Source: Leeuwenhoekiella sp. MAR_2009_132
Lineage (GTDB): Bacteria; Bacteroidota; Bacteroidia; Flavobacteriales; Flavobacteriaceae
Direction of reading: 5' to 3'
NCBI RefSeq assembly: GCF_000687915.1
Contig: NZ_JHZY01000004.1
Span: forward strand, 255,501-319,500
DNA: 64,000 bases
The translations under genes were made by a program, and so were the position numbers. Below are positions 9,539 to 18,830 of this stretch, in pieces; position 1 is the first letter of the stretch, and every line of letters begins with the position of its first letter. The notes under the pieces are model-generated. The model had not been told where the DNA came from, did not search any database, and was given only the letters and a program-made list of their open reading frames with translations.

Positions 9539-10651
9539 TTAGTTTTTTGGAGAAGGTTGAGTAATGGTGATTTGGTTATTTTTAATTGTAAAATCAAATG
9601 GAGTGTCTAGCTTTAGTAATTGTAAAATTTCTTCAATACTACGCTCTAATTTTACGGCACCACTAAAGGTTTGTCTATTGAGTGCCTCGTAATCATTTAG
9701 AATCTTAACATTAAAATGTCTTTCTAACTTTCTAAATATTTCGGTACTGGGCGTATTATTTAAAAGAAGTTCGCCACGAGTCCAGGCAGTAATAGCTTCA
9801 ATATTTTTATTAGCCTTAATTAGGCTTTTAGAACTCTTTATATAAGTAGCCACTTCACCGGGAATTAAGGTTAATTCTAAATTTGAGCCGTTTTCAAGTC
9901 CTACTTGTACACGCCCCTCTTCTAGTGCTGTTTCAACGCTATTCATTTCGGCATAAGCCTGTACATTAAAACGAGTTCCTAAAACGCGAACATTAAGCCT
10001 TGCTGCGTGTACTATAAATGGCTGATTTTCATTTTTAGCTATATCAAAAAATCCTTCACCCGTAAGTCTCACTTCACGGGTTTTGCCGGTAAATGAACTT
10101 GGGAATTGAAGTGAACTACCCGCATTTAAATACACCACCGAACCTTCTGAGAGTATAATCTTATAGGTTTTACCGAAGGGTACTTTAATTAATTGGCTGG
10201 TCACCTTAAGCGTATCTTTTTGCTCCAGAAAATGAATTTCATCTTTAGCAACTTCTGCAACGACCGTACCTTCTAAAGTGGTAATAATATTATGCGTAAC
10301 ATTTGTAAGATTATGATTCTCTTCTTGATTAATCTCAAGCACAATAGACTCCTCTATTTTGGCTTTATTTTGTTGAGTGGCAAACCAGGCAAGGCCCACT
10401 CCTACCAGAACTATAAGAATTCCAGCATAACGCCAGGGTTTAAATATTTTTTTAGAAAGTTTAAGTTGTGCCCTATCGTGTTTTAAACGTGCAGGTGCAA
10501 TCGTACTGGATTCTGATAATGTCCAGGCCGTTTTTAATCTGATAAACTCCTTTTTATTGAGAGGATCTTTTGCTATCCAATCAAACAATAAAGCCACTTC
10601 TTCTTCTGAAGCTTCATTATTAAAGTATTTATAAAGAATTGATGAATTCAT
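9539..10651 (-). CDS. FecR-family anti-sigma factor
   Basis: A 370-residue inner-membrane signal transducer. The cytoplasmic N-terminus (about 1-70) binds the sigma factor and has the usual SEEEVALLFDWIAKDP start. One membrane segment lies at about 73-91, followed by a periplasmic FecR domain with VPFGKTYKIILSEGSVVYLNAGS and RLTGEGFFDIAKNENQPF, and a C-terminal STN-like DUF4974 domain (LERHFNVKILND, then IEEILQLL). It sits between the sigma factor (77 bases upstream) and susC (10 bases downstream), the standard arrangement for a transporter that reports its own ligand. Confidence 0.92.
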   Translation of the reverse strand: MNSSILYKYFNNEASEEEVALLFDWIAKDPLNKKEFIRLKTAWTLSESSTIAPARLKHDRAQLKLSKKIFKPWRYAGILIVLVGVGLAWFATQQNKAKIEESIVLEINQEENHNLTNVTHNIITTLEGTVVAEVAKDEIHFLEQKDTLKVTSQLIKVPFGKTYKIILSEGSVVYLNAGSSLQFPSSFTGKTREVRLTGEGFFDIAKNENQPFIVHAARLNVRVLGTRFNVQAYAEMNSVETALEEGRVQVGLENGSNLELTLIPGEVATYIKSSKSLIKANKNIEAITAWTRGELLLNNTPSTEIFRKLERHFNVKILNDYEALNRQTFSGAVKLERSIEEILQLLKLDTPFDFTIKNNQITITQPSPKN

Positions 10652-10727
10652 TGATTTTTAGAGTTGCTTTATATTAGGTACAACTCAGTATCAACAAACC
10701 CTATGTTAAATTGTGAATTTTTTAAGA

Positions 10728-11333
10728 TTACTTTAAAATCAGAGCAATTAAAAAGGCCGGAAGGTAGTCGATGAGGGATTCTCTTAAGTAGGCTAATGCC
10801 CGTGTCATATGAGCTTCTACCGTTTTTACAGAAATGGAAAGCTCCTCAGCTATTTCTAAATTTTTTTTATTCTCAATTCGTTTCATTTTAAATATTAACT
10901 GCGTTTGCTCTGGCAATTCTGCAATTAAATGAGCGATTGTTTCCTCTAATTCTAATAGGCTAAAACTATCAAAATCGAGTGCATGCAACACTTCTAAATT
11001 AAGATTGCGTTCTTTATCGGCCAGGGTTTTGTCTTGATATTTACGCACCACTTTTTCGTGCTTTAAAAGATTGAGACATTTAGATTTTGCCGAGGTATAT
11101 AAAAAAGATTTAATTCCCGCAGGTTTATCAACCAGATTTCTATTTACCCAAAGATTTACAAAAGCTTCCTGAGCTACTCCCCGTGCTTGATCTTCATCAT
11201 AAACAAATTGTTTACTAAAACCAACAAGCGCCGCGTAATACAAGTCAAAATAGTGCGTAAAGGCACGCTCATTTCCTTTTTTGAATTGAGAAAATAGCAA
11301 TGCATCTGTAGCGTCTTTATTTTGTAGGGGCAT
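10728..11333 (-). CDS. ECF RNA polymerase sigma-70 factor, FecI-like
   Basis: A 201-residue extracytoplasmic-function sigma factor. Region 2 is at about 12-90 (ERAFTHYFDLYYAALVGFSKQFV, then ARGVAQEAFVNLWVNR), and region 4 at about 130-185 (LPEQTQLIFKMKRIENKKNLEIAEELSIS across its helix-turn-helix, then VKTVEAHMTRALAYL). It is the first gene of the unit and is expected to direct transcription of the following susCD genes when FecR releases it. The C-terminus ends in a hydrophobic tail (YLPAFLIALILK) common in Bacteroidota members. Confidence 0.92.
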   Translation of the reverse strand: MPLQNKDATDALLFSQFKKGNERAFTHYFDLYYAALVGFSKQFVYDEDQARGVAQEAFVNLWVNRNLVDKPAGIKSFLYTSAKSKCLNLLKHEKVVRKYQDKTLADKERNLNLEVLHALDFDSFSLLELEETIAHLIAELPEQTQLIFKMKRIENKKNLEIAEELSISVKTVEAHMTRALAYLRESLIDYLPAFLIALILK

Positions 11334-11352
11334 TAAATGAGTCTTACAACTA

Positions 11353-11360
11353 CAAACTTA
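11353..11360 (-). promoter_or_regulatory. candidate -7 element upstream of the ECF sigma gene
   Basis: The minus strand reads TAAGTTTG, matching TAnnTTTG, 19 bases before the sigma-factor ATG. No convincing TTG was found at -33, so this is tentative. Confidence 0.35.
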
Positions 11361-11483
11361 AGGCTTACTTAGAATGAAAATGAATAATGGCAGAAAAATT
11401 AAATTGAATAATCACTTATTTAAATTATTTAGTCACTCTTAAAAGCTTATGAAATTTAAGAATTCTGTATTCGCCTAAATTGC

Positions 11484-12110
11484 TCATATCTCCCCTACAA
11501 GATATTTCCCGTGGTACGCATTTGCTGAAATAATATGATGAAGTTCTTCAAAATTCATAGACGTAATCTCACCTTGCGCCATAATCTCAATTTGGCTACC
11601 TGCAATGCGTATAAGTTCTTTTAAAATAGTTGCACCTTCAGTAGCATTGGGTTTTCCTCCCGAAGTAAGTATGGTAGTGATTCCCTTAATTTTTAAAAGT
11701 TTTTGCAGCGCTTTAAATATATCCGGAGTCTCGTCTATCGCTTTGTGGATAACCACTTTTAAAGGGTACGCGCGTTTTGTAAGGGTCTTTATTGCTGCAG
11801 TATCTAGTGTATTATCTGCTTTTAAAACCCCAAATACCACGCCTTCTACTTGCAATTCTTTACACTCATCAATGCTGGATAGCATGACATCAAGTTCTTC
11901 TTGAGTATAATTAAATCCTCCTGCTCGCGGACGTATCATTACCCGTATGGGTATGCTTACTGCCTGTTGCACTTCCGTTATTAGGGTTTTTGATGGTGTC
12001 AATCCTCCTACTTCATAATGAGACACGAGCTCGATACGGGTTGCGCCCTGACGTTGTGCTTGTACTGCTTGTTCTACACTTTCTACACAGGCTTCTTTGT
12101 TGATTTTCAT
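11484..12110 (-). CDS. cutC: CutC-family TIM-barrel protein
   Basis: A 208-residue CutC protein, slightly shorter than the usual 240-250. Family marks are RIELVS at 25-30, GGLTPS at 35-40, MIRPRAGGF at 58-66, GVVFGVL at 90-96 and the ILTSGG loop near 147-152. CutC was named for copper homeostasis in Escherichia coli, but the fold is a cytosolic TIM barrel and no copper-binding pattern stands out here. It is the last gene of the GlcNAc locus, 31 bases after a symporter gene, so a role in amino-sugar metabolism fits the context better. That role is inference. Confidence 0.85.
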   Translation of the reverse strand: MKINKEACVESVEQAVQAQRQGATRIELVSHYEVGGLTPSKTLITEVQQAVSIPIRVMIRPRAGGFNYTQEELDVMLSSIDECKELQVEGVVFGVLKADNTLDTAAIKTLTKRAYPLKVVIHKAIDETPDIFKALQKLLKIKGITTILTSGGKPNATEGATILKELIRIAGSQIEIMAQGEITSMNFEELHHIISANAYHGKYLVGEI

Positions 12111-12141
12111 ATTCTTAACGCTTTGAACTTTTCGATTTATT

Positions 12142-13962
12142 CTAAAAAACTCGCGTTTTTATGCGCTTCCATAGTTTTACCAGAACTAAGGTTGAAATAA
12201 GCGTGAGTGCTGTTAAAATCGTGGCTTGAGTAAAGTACCCGTATATCCAGTAGCCGGTGCTAAACAGTGCACCATATATAGTAACGCAACCTACTAAAGT
12301 GGCTAGTATTCCTGCTGGCACAGACCACTTTTGGGTATTGGTAATTAAATTATTTCCTTCTTTACTGGCTCGCTGGATAATGCGTTGCCAGCCCGGTCCA
12401 CCGGGTTGCGTTTGCTTGTAGAAATCAAATAAGGTTTTGTCTTTTTCGGGTTTGGTTAAAAAGGTAACTGCAACCCACACTACGGTCGTTAACAATACAA
12501 TCAACGGATAGGTTGACCAGTTTGGAAGCATCCCATCTTCTTGGGTAGTACCAAATAACAACAAGCCTAACGGACTAAAATTAAATAGTATTGAAATTAC
12601 TCCGGAAGAGAACATTGCCGAGATTTCACTCCACGCATTGATTCTCCACCAGAACCAACGCAGGATAAATATAAGTCCGGTACCCGCTCCAAACATCAAA
12701 ATTATATTGAATAACTGATACGCGTTAGTAAGCACCAGTGCCAATGCCGAACTCACTACCATCAACATTACGGTAGAAATTCGACCTACATTTACCAGTT
12801 CTTTTTGAGAGGCTTCTTTCTTAACATAGCGGGCATAAAAATCGTTTACCACGTAGGATGACCCCCAGTTTAAATGCGTTGATATGGTAGACATATATGC
12901 TGCAATTAGCGAAGCCATTACCAAACCTAAAAGACCGGTTGGTAACTTAGTTAGCATCGCCGAATAGGCCAAATCATCTCCCAGTTTACTTTCTACAATG
13001 TTGGGAAATGCCTCGTGAATACTGGCAATATCAGGATATACAACTAGAGAAGCTAAGGCTACTAAAATCCATGGCCACGGGCGTAATGCATAATGCAAAG
13101 CGTTGAAGAAAAAGGTAGCGCCTATTGCGTGATTTTCATCTTTTGCAGCCAGCATACGCTGAGCGATATACCCACCGCCACCGGGTTCTGCCCCGGGATA
13201 CCACGCGCTCCACCACTGCACCGCAAGCGGAATAATAAGTAAGGTAACTACTAAACTTGTATCGCTAAAGTCTGGCAGAATAGCTAGTTTATCTATTACT
13301 TCAGGATGTGTCATCAGTCCGCTCATACCGCCAACTTCTGGTAGATTCACACAGTAATACGCAGCTCCTATTCCTCCTGCCATAGCGGCAAAAAAGAGAA
13401 TAAAATCGGTATAGACCACTCCTTTAAATCCGCCAATGGTACTAAAAATAACCGTTACCAATCCTGCATAGCCTATAGTTTCTAACGGACTCAACCCTAA
13501 CATAATTTGACCGATTTTTATCGCCGCCAAAGTCACAGCACTCATCGCCAAAACATTAAAAATAACGCCTAAATAAATAGCTCTAAATCCGCGTAAAAAC
13601 TTTGCAGGTTTGCCACCATAACGCAATTCGTAAAATTCAATATCTGTATTTACCCCAGATTTACGCCATAGCTTAGCATATACAAACACGGTAAGCAAAC
13701 CGGTGATTAGAAAAGCCCACCATACCCAGTTACCACTTACTCCCTGATTACGCACAATATCAGTAACCAGATTAGGCGTATCTGTAGAAAACGTCGTGGC
13801 AACCATCGAGATTCCCAGTAGCCACCACGGCATATTTCTACCCGATAAAAAATATTCTGAAGAGCTCTTACCTGATTTTTTTGCGACCAGTAATCCTATG
13901 ATTAAAGTGATTGCAAAAAAGCTGATGATAATGGCATAATCAAGCGTTTCTAGAGCTACCAT
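12142..13962 (-). CDS. sodium:solute symporter (SSS family)
   Basis: A 606-residue inner-membrane symporter. It has the SSS opening (SSSEYFLSGRNMPWWLLGISMVATTFS in two parts around residues 33-60), about 13 hydrophobic segments, and a C-terminal extension (DKTLFDFYKQTQPGGPGW) often seen in Bacteroidota SSS proteins linked to glycan loci. I take the ATG at 13962; the longer frame to 14139 would run 106 bases into the nagB-PIG-L gene and gives a non-membrane leader. Position in the GlcNAc locus suggests it imports GlcNAc or a small GlcNAc-containing sugar with sodium. Confidence 0.88.
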   Translation of the reverse strand: MVALETLDYAIIISFFAITLIIGLLVAKKSGKSSSEYFLSGRNMPWWLLGISMVATTFSTDTPNLVTDIVRNQGVSGNWVWWAFLITGLLTVFVYAKLWRKSGVNTDIEFYELRYGGKPAKFLRGFRAIYLGVIFNVLAMSAVTLAAIKIGQIMLGLSPLETIGYAGLVTVIFSTIGGFKGVVYTDFILFFAAMAGGIGAAYYCVNLPEVGGMSGLMTHPEVIDKLAILPDFSDTSLVVTLLIIPLAVQWWSAWYPGAEPGGGGYIAQRMLAAKDENHAIGATFFFNALHYALRPWPWILVALASLVVYPDIASIHEAFPNIVESKLGDDLAYSAMLTKLPTGLLGLVMASLIAAYMSTISTHLNWGSSYVVNDFYARYVKKEASQKELVNVGRISTVMLMVVSSALALVLTNAYQLFNIILMFGAGTGLIFILRWFWWRINAWSEISAMFSSGVISILFNFSPLGLLLFGTTQEDGMLPNWSTYPLIVLLTTVVWVAVTFLTKPEKDKTLFDFYKQTQPGGPGWQRIIQRASKEGNNLITNTQKWSVPAGILATLVGCVTIYGALFSTGYWIYGYFTQATILTALTLISTLVLVKLWKRIKTRVF

Positions 13963-14033
13963 ACTATCTATTATTATTGGTATTGTTATTACTATTTTAG
14001 ATTCTTTAACTGATGCTATTTTCAGTATTCTTT

Positions 14034-15965
14034 TTAGAAATGATAGCGCATAAAAGCTTCCATTGCGGCATATTGTGCCAGTCCTAAATCTCTGTATTTC
14101 TGAGCCGTTTCTTTGTTTCGGTCTTCTGCACGTACCCAAAATTCGCGTAAATCTTCTCCCTGAAACATTACTCCGTCTTTTTGAGACTGGTGGTAAAAAA
14201 TTGCCTGTCGTTTTTTAAGCACCTGGTCTGGACTCATAGGTACGGCCATTTCAATCTCGTGCATTTCAAACTCGTGCCACGCACCGCGGTACAACCACAC
14301 CCAGCAATCGCTCATATACGCTTCTTTTTTGAGCTGCTCGAGGGATTCAAAAATAATATCAAGACAGACTTTGTGGGTTCCGTGGGGATCGGCGAGATCG
14401 CCCGCAGCATAAATCTGATGCGGTTTTACTGTAGAAATAAGCTCGTTTACCACAGCAACATCCTGCTGCGACATCGGGTTTTTCTTAATACTTCCTGTCT
14501 CGTAAAACGGAAGGTTTAAAAAGTGCACCTGCTCGTCTGCAACGCCTTCAAATCGTGTAGCTCCCAGAGATTCACAACGCCTGATTAAGCCTTTTAACTG
14601 GCGTACTTCTAGAGGATCTACTTCATTACGCTGCTTGTTTTTAATTTGCTCTGCAATTTTACTGAAACGCTCACAATCGTTATTACCCAATTGTGCGGCT
14701 ACTTCAGCAAATTTCAAGGCTTCGGTATCGCTTACTGCAATATTTCCACTGGTTTGATAAGCGATATGCACTTCGTGACCCTGTTCTACCAGACGGTCAA
14801 AAGTGCCTCCCATAGAGATTACATCATCATCAGGATGCGGACTAAAAATTATTATTCGTTTTTTGGCTGGGGTAGCACGCTCAGGACGGTTAGTATCGTC
14901 TGCTCCCGGTTTACCTCCCGGCCAGCCGGTAATCGTATGTTGCAACTTGTTGAACATCTCTATGTTCAGGTTGTATGCAGAGCCCTGTAACGCCAGTAAG
15001 TCTGACATACCATGGTCGTTGTAATCTTTATCGGTAAGACTTAATATTGTTTTGTTTGTTTTTTGGCAAAGCCAAAAAACAGCCTTTGCAGTGAGTTCTT
15101 TAGTCCAATCACAGGTACCTACCAGCCACGGTGTTTTTACTCGGGTAAGTTCTGAAGCTGCGGCGTCGTCCAGTACAAACGTGGTGTTATCGTGTTCCTG
15201 CAAATACGTTGCAGGAACCGTAGAAGAGATTTCTCCTTCTATAGTTTCTTTTAAAATCTCTGCTTTATTTTGTCCCCAACCCAAGAGCACAATACGGTTT
15301 GCATTAAGCACCGTATTGATTCCCATCGTGATGGCTTTTTTAGGAACATTAGAAATACCTCTAAATGAACCTGCAGCATCTGCACGGGTTAAATAATCTA
15401 AAGTAATCATTCGGGTACCCGAATTAAAATGCGAGCCCGGCTCATTAAAACCTACGTGACCCGTTCTACCTATGCCCAAAAGTTGAAAATCTAATCCACC
15501 AGCGGCTTTTATTTTAGCTTCATAACCAATGCAATAGGGTTTAATCGCTTCCTGAGCAATTGTGCCATCAGGGATATTTACATTTTCTGCAGGAATGTCT
15601 ATATGATTGAATAAATGCTCGTGCATAAAATAATGATAACTCTGTACATCAGACTTATCCATAGGCCAGTATTCATCAAGATTGAAGGTTACTACGTTTT
15701 TAAAACTTAAACCCTCTTCCTTATGCATACGTACCAACTCAGCATACACATTAATAGGCGATGAACCGGTTGCTAAACCTAACACACACTGTGCTCCCGC
15801 AGCTGCTTTACTACGAATTAAATCTGCTATCTCGTGTGCTACGATAACCGAAGCCTCACCAGATCGCGAAAAGCTGATGTTGTGGATTTTTTCAAAACGG
15901 GTCTCTTCAAATTTACCCGCCGGTTCATAATTTATAAGTGTCGAATTCTTAACGCTTGTTTGCAT
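14034..15965 (-). CDS. glucosamine-6-phosphate deaminase fused to a PIG-L/LmbE deacetylase-like domain
   Basis: A 643-residue cytosolic fusion. Residues about 20-290 are a NagB/RpiA-type deaminase with LATGSSP (64-70), NLDEY (96-100, Asp98 in the proton-acceptor place) and GIGRTGHVGFNEPGS (164-178, His170), predicted to convert glucosamine-6-P to fructose-6-P and ammonia. Residues about 368-643 are a PIG-L/LmbE domain with the zinc motif PHPDDD at 376-381 and a later GDLADPHGTH segment that supplies the third ligand and base. That fold deacetylates N-acetyl sugars in other proteins. It lies 53 bases after a GH20 gene. A stand-alone NagB is encoded in the same run of genes. Similar fusions are known in Bacteroidota, but the role of the PIG-L half is not settled. 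Confidence 0.88.
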   Translation of the reverse strand: MQTSVKNSTLINYEPAGKFEETRFEKIHNISFSRSGEASVIVAHEIADLIRSKAAAGAQCVLGLATGSSPINVYAELVRMHKEEGLSFKNVVTFNLDEYWPMDKSDVQSYHYFMHEHLFNHIDIPAENVNIPDGTIAQEAIKPYCIGYEAKIKAAGGLDFQLLGIGRTGHVGFNEPGSHFNSGTRMITLDYLTRADAAGSFRGISNVPKKAITMGINTVLNANRIVLLGWGQNKAEILKETIEGEISSTVPATYLQEHDNTTFVLDDAAASELTRVKTPWLVGTCDWTKELTAKAVFWLCQKTNKTILSLTDKDYNDHGMSDLLALQGSAYNLNIEMFNKLQHTITGWPGGKPGADDTNRPERATPAKKRIIIFSPHPDDDVISMGGTFDRLVEQGHEVHIAYQTSGNIAVSDTEALKFAEVAAQLGNNDCERFSKIAEQIKNKQRNEVDPLEVRQLKGLIRRCESLGATRFEGVADEQVHFLNLPFYETGSIKKNPMSQQDVAVVNELISTVKPHQIYAAGDLADPHGTHKVCLDIIFESLEQLKKEAYMSDCWVWLYRGAWHEFEMHEIEMAVPMSPDQVLKKRQAIFYHQSQKDGVMFQGEDLREFWVRAEDRNKETAQKYRDLGLAQYAAMEAFMRYHF

Positions 15966-16018
15966 AGTTGTGTTCTTGTGACGTTTTATACTGTAGTTGA
16001 ATGCTTGGGTAATCCTTT

Positions 16019-17656
16019 TTAATTTTCTTCATAGAAATTAATTCCCATTAATTTCCAGCGTTGCTTAATCTGTTGCATAGTATTTTCAAATCGTTCAAAA
16101 TCTTTGTTTTCCAAAGCAGTCCAACCTACTTCTGCATAGGCTGCCAGTCGTGGAAAAACCTGTTGTTCCATACTGGCAACAGTAGGAATCCACTCGCTCC
16201 ACATCTGAGCTCCTGTACCTAAAATTTTAGAATGGTATTGCGTATTTAATCCTTCAGGAACCGGATTGAATGCATAGGACTTTGATAAAGGTGTACGCTC
16301 ATAGGTATAATCTAGATATGTATCCCAGTGATTAGAATTTACCACATCATAGCCTTGCTCAACTGCTTCATTGATAAGTTTTAAATCTCCTTTCCAGAAA
16401 TGTACAATAGCAGATTCTGCCAGTTTTTGTTTTGCTTCGGCAGCGGTTTCACCATCATCTTCGTGAATATCTGTACCCATAATCTCATTCCACCCCATCA
16501 TTCTTTTTCCGGTACTATCTATATAATTTGATATCTGATTGGTAAAATAAATCTGTAAGTCTATAGGAGTTTCCAGATCATTTTTACGCATAAAGTCTTG
16601 CGCTACTTTAGAATCTTCCCACGGTTTGAAATTGACCTCATCACCACCTATATGAATAACTTTTCCCGGAAATAACTTAATTACCTCATCCAACACGTCG
16701 GTTAAAAATGTGATCACTTTAGGATCTGCAACATTAAAAGAATCATCTAATTTTCCGAAGGTTACCGATACTTCCTGCGGTACGCCCATTGAGCTCAACC
16801 AGGGGTATGCAGCAATTGCAGCTGTGGCATGACCCGGCATCTCAATCTCAGGAACAACCGTAATATGCTTAGTTTCGGCGTATGCCAAAATCTCTTTAAT
16901 TTCGCTTTGCGTGTAAAATCCTTCATGCGGTTCTCCTACACGCTCCTCGCTTTTTCTACTCAGCTGGGTATCTTTTCGCTTAGAACCTATCTCGGTTAAT
17001 TTTGGATATTTTTTAATCTCAATTCTCCAACCCTGATCGTCTGTTAAATGCCAATGAAAAGTATTCATTTTAAGCATCGCCATTTGATCTAAAATAGTTT
17101 TTACGGCTTCTTTTCCTTTAAAATGTCTCGACTCATCAAGCATAAAGGCACGCCAAGGAAAGCGCGGAGTATCTGTAATTTCTACAACTGGAATTTTTAT
17201 CGAATCAAAGGTTTTATCAAATTCAAAATCTACGGGAAGCAGCTGTCTCAATGACTCAATACCATAATAAACACCCGCTGCAGTAGCTCCCGTAATAGAA
17301 AGTTTTTTTCGTTCTACGCGCAACTTGTATCCCTCTTCGCCTAATTCTCCACTTAAATTTGCATCCAGTTTTAAATGAATTCCGTTCTTTTTATTTGCTA
17401 CTATTGGAGTTTTAGCAAATCCTTTTTTAAGCAAAGCTGAAAGAAACTGCACTTCATTTTCAAGTCCGTCTGCTGCAGTAATGGTGACCTTGTCACTTAG
17501 TTTAAAAGCCCCATTACCATAAGTTACACTTGTGGGTTGCGGTATAATTTGCACCTGTTTTTGTGCTTTCGCGAAATGCGTAGTAAAGAGTGTAAAACAG
17601 AAAATAAAAATTGCAAAAGGCAATTTATTACTACTGAGGTTGGATTGTATTTTCAT
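16019..17656 (-). CDS. beta-N-acetylhexosaminidase, GH20
   Basis: A 545-residue exported exo-enzyme that removes terminal beta-GlcNAc or beta-GalNAc. A signal peptide ends near residue 31 (HFAKAQKQ). A GH20b domain (about 35-160) precedes the catalytic barrel, which has FMLDESRHFKG (171-181), NTFHWHLTDDQGWRIEIKKY in the substrate pocket and HIGGDE at 335-340; Asp339-Glu340 is the substrate-assisted catalytic pair. It starts 13 bases after nagA and precedes the NagB fusion. The absence of a lipobox suggests a periplasmic rather than surface enzyme. Confidence 0.93.
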   Translation of the reverse strand: MKIQSNLSSNKLPFAIFIFCFTLFTTHFAKAQKQVQIIPQPTSVTYGNGAFKLSDKVTITAADGLENEVQFLSALLKKGFAKTPIVANKKNGIHLKLDANLSGELGEEGYKLRVERKKLSITGATAAGVYYGIESLRQLLPVDFEFDKTFDSIKIPVVEITDTPRFPWRAFMLDESRHFKGKEAVKTILDQMAMLKMNTFHWHLTDDQGWRIEIKKYPKLTEIGSKRKDTQLSRKSEERVGEPHEGFYTQSEIKEILAYAETKHITVVPEIEMPGHATAAIAAYPWLSSMGVPQEVSVTFGKLDDSFNVADPKVITFLTDVLDEVIKLFPGKVIHIGGDEVNFKPWEDSKVAQDFMRKNDLETPIDLQIYFTNQISNYIDSTGKRMMGWNEIMGTDIHEDDGETAAEAKQKLAESAIVHFWKGDLKLINEAVEQGYDVVNSNHWDTYLDYTYERTPLSKSYAFNPVPEGLNTQYHSKILGTGAQMWSEWIPTVASMEQQVFPRLAAYAEVGWTALENKDFERFENTMQQIKQRWKLMGINFYEEN

Positions 17657-17669
17657 AATTCAATTCGAT

Positions 17670-18818
17670 TTAAAGAGAATAAACAACTTCTCCCGATTTG
17701 ATAGTTTGTATAATTTTTGTTGTGCCGGCATCTCTTTCAAAAACAATAAGATCTGCGATATTTCCTTCTTTTATACCACAACGTCTTGTGTCTCCCAACA
17801 GTTCGTTAGGACGCAATGATGCCCTATCGAGGATGTTTGCTGTACTGTCTAGTCTGGTACTTATTAAATAATCTACACAGTCTAATAAGGAGCGAGCAGA
17901 ACCGGCAAGCATTTTAGGACTTCCACTCATAAAAAGTTTGCCGCTGGCATCAAGCTCAACAGCACTACCTATATGACTTTGGTACGATCCCGGTTTTAAA
18001 CCGGCAAATTTTGTAGCGTCACTTACCAGAATACTCTTGTTTTTTTTCACTTTTAAAAACACATTAAGCAAAGCTTGGGGTAAGTGAAAACCATCTGCAA
18101 TTAAGGTCGCCCACAACTCTTCTGAAGCGAGTTGCTCCCAAATGTAATTATCATGCCTTGGTAAAACCAAATGTGAAGCATTGCCCAAATGGGTAGAAAA
18201 TCGTGCTCCCGCAGCTACGGCCTCACGTATTTGCTCAGAATTTGCAGCTGTATGCCCTATTGCTACGATCACACCTGCCGCTACACAGTGTTTTATAAAT
18301 GCTATAGCTCCCGGTAATTCGGGTGCAAGGGTTATGATTTTTATTTTGCCTTGAGCAATTTCCTGCCATTTGCAAAAAAGATCCCAATCTGGGTTTTGTA
18401 TATATTTTAAAGGATGCGCACCACGAGGACCATCTTCTGATGATAAAAACGGGCCTTCGAGATGTATCCCTGCAATACTCTCATTTATATGTTTATTTTG
18501 CGAGCAGCTATTTAACAATACGTTGAGTGTGTTACTTATAGCTGCATCACTATTGGTTATCAATGTGGGAAAATAACGGGTTACTCCTTCCTCAAACAAA
18601 GCCTGAGTAATTGCGAGAACTTGCTCCTCGGTTAAAACCGGTTCATTAAAATCGATACCTTTAAACCCATTTATTTGTAAGTCTACTAAACCTGGTGCAA
18701 TAAATTGATTGGGATTAACCCCGTTACCCGTAGTACTTGTTTTGATTAAACCAGCATTGATTTCTAACGCAACAGGTTGCTCCGTTTTATAGTGAATACC
18801 TTTTATAATGCTTGTCAT
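17670..18818 (-). CDS. nagA: N-acetylglucosamine-6-phosphate deacetylase
   Basis: NagA removes acetate from GlcNAc-6-P to give glucosamine-6-P, the step before NagB. The 382-residue length is typical. Seen in order: APGLVDLQINGFKG (41-54), HLEGPF (119-124, metal Glu121), AIGHTAA (His189), FSTHLGNAS (His210) and LVSDAT with the catalytic Asp near 271. The amidohydrolase fold and these ligands are intact. It starts 12 bases after the symporter gene, within one co-directional run. Confidence 0.93.
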   Translation of the reverse strand: MTSIIKGIHYKTEQPVALEINAGLIKTSTTGNGVNPNQFIAPGLVDLQINGFKGIDFNEPVLTEEQVLAITQALFEEGVTRYFPTLITNSDAAISNTLNVLLNSCSQNKHINESIAGIHLEGPFLSSEDGPRGAHPLKYIQNPDWDLFCKWQEIAQGKIKIITLAPELPGAIAFIKHCVAAGVIVAIGHTAANSEQIREAVAAGARFSTHLGNASHLVLPRHDNYIWEQLASEELWATLIADGFHLPQALLNVFLKVKKNKSILVSDATKFAGLKPGSYQSHIGSAVELDASGKLFMSGSPKMLAGSARSLLDCVDYLISTRLDSTANILDRASLRPNELLGDTRRCGIKEGNIADLIVFERDAGTTKIIQTIKSGEVVYSL

Positions 18819-18830
18819 CTTATGGTGGCT

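Noticed and set aside
9529..9597. Longer N-terminus for the STN-SusC gene
   Set aside because: It overlaps fecR by 59 bases and adds no signal-peptide features; the ATG at 9528 gives a clean leader.
13963..14139. Longer N-terminus for the 606-residue symporter
   Set aside because: It runs 106 bases into the NagB fusion gene and translates to an Arg-rich, non-membrane leader unlike SSS proteins.
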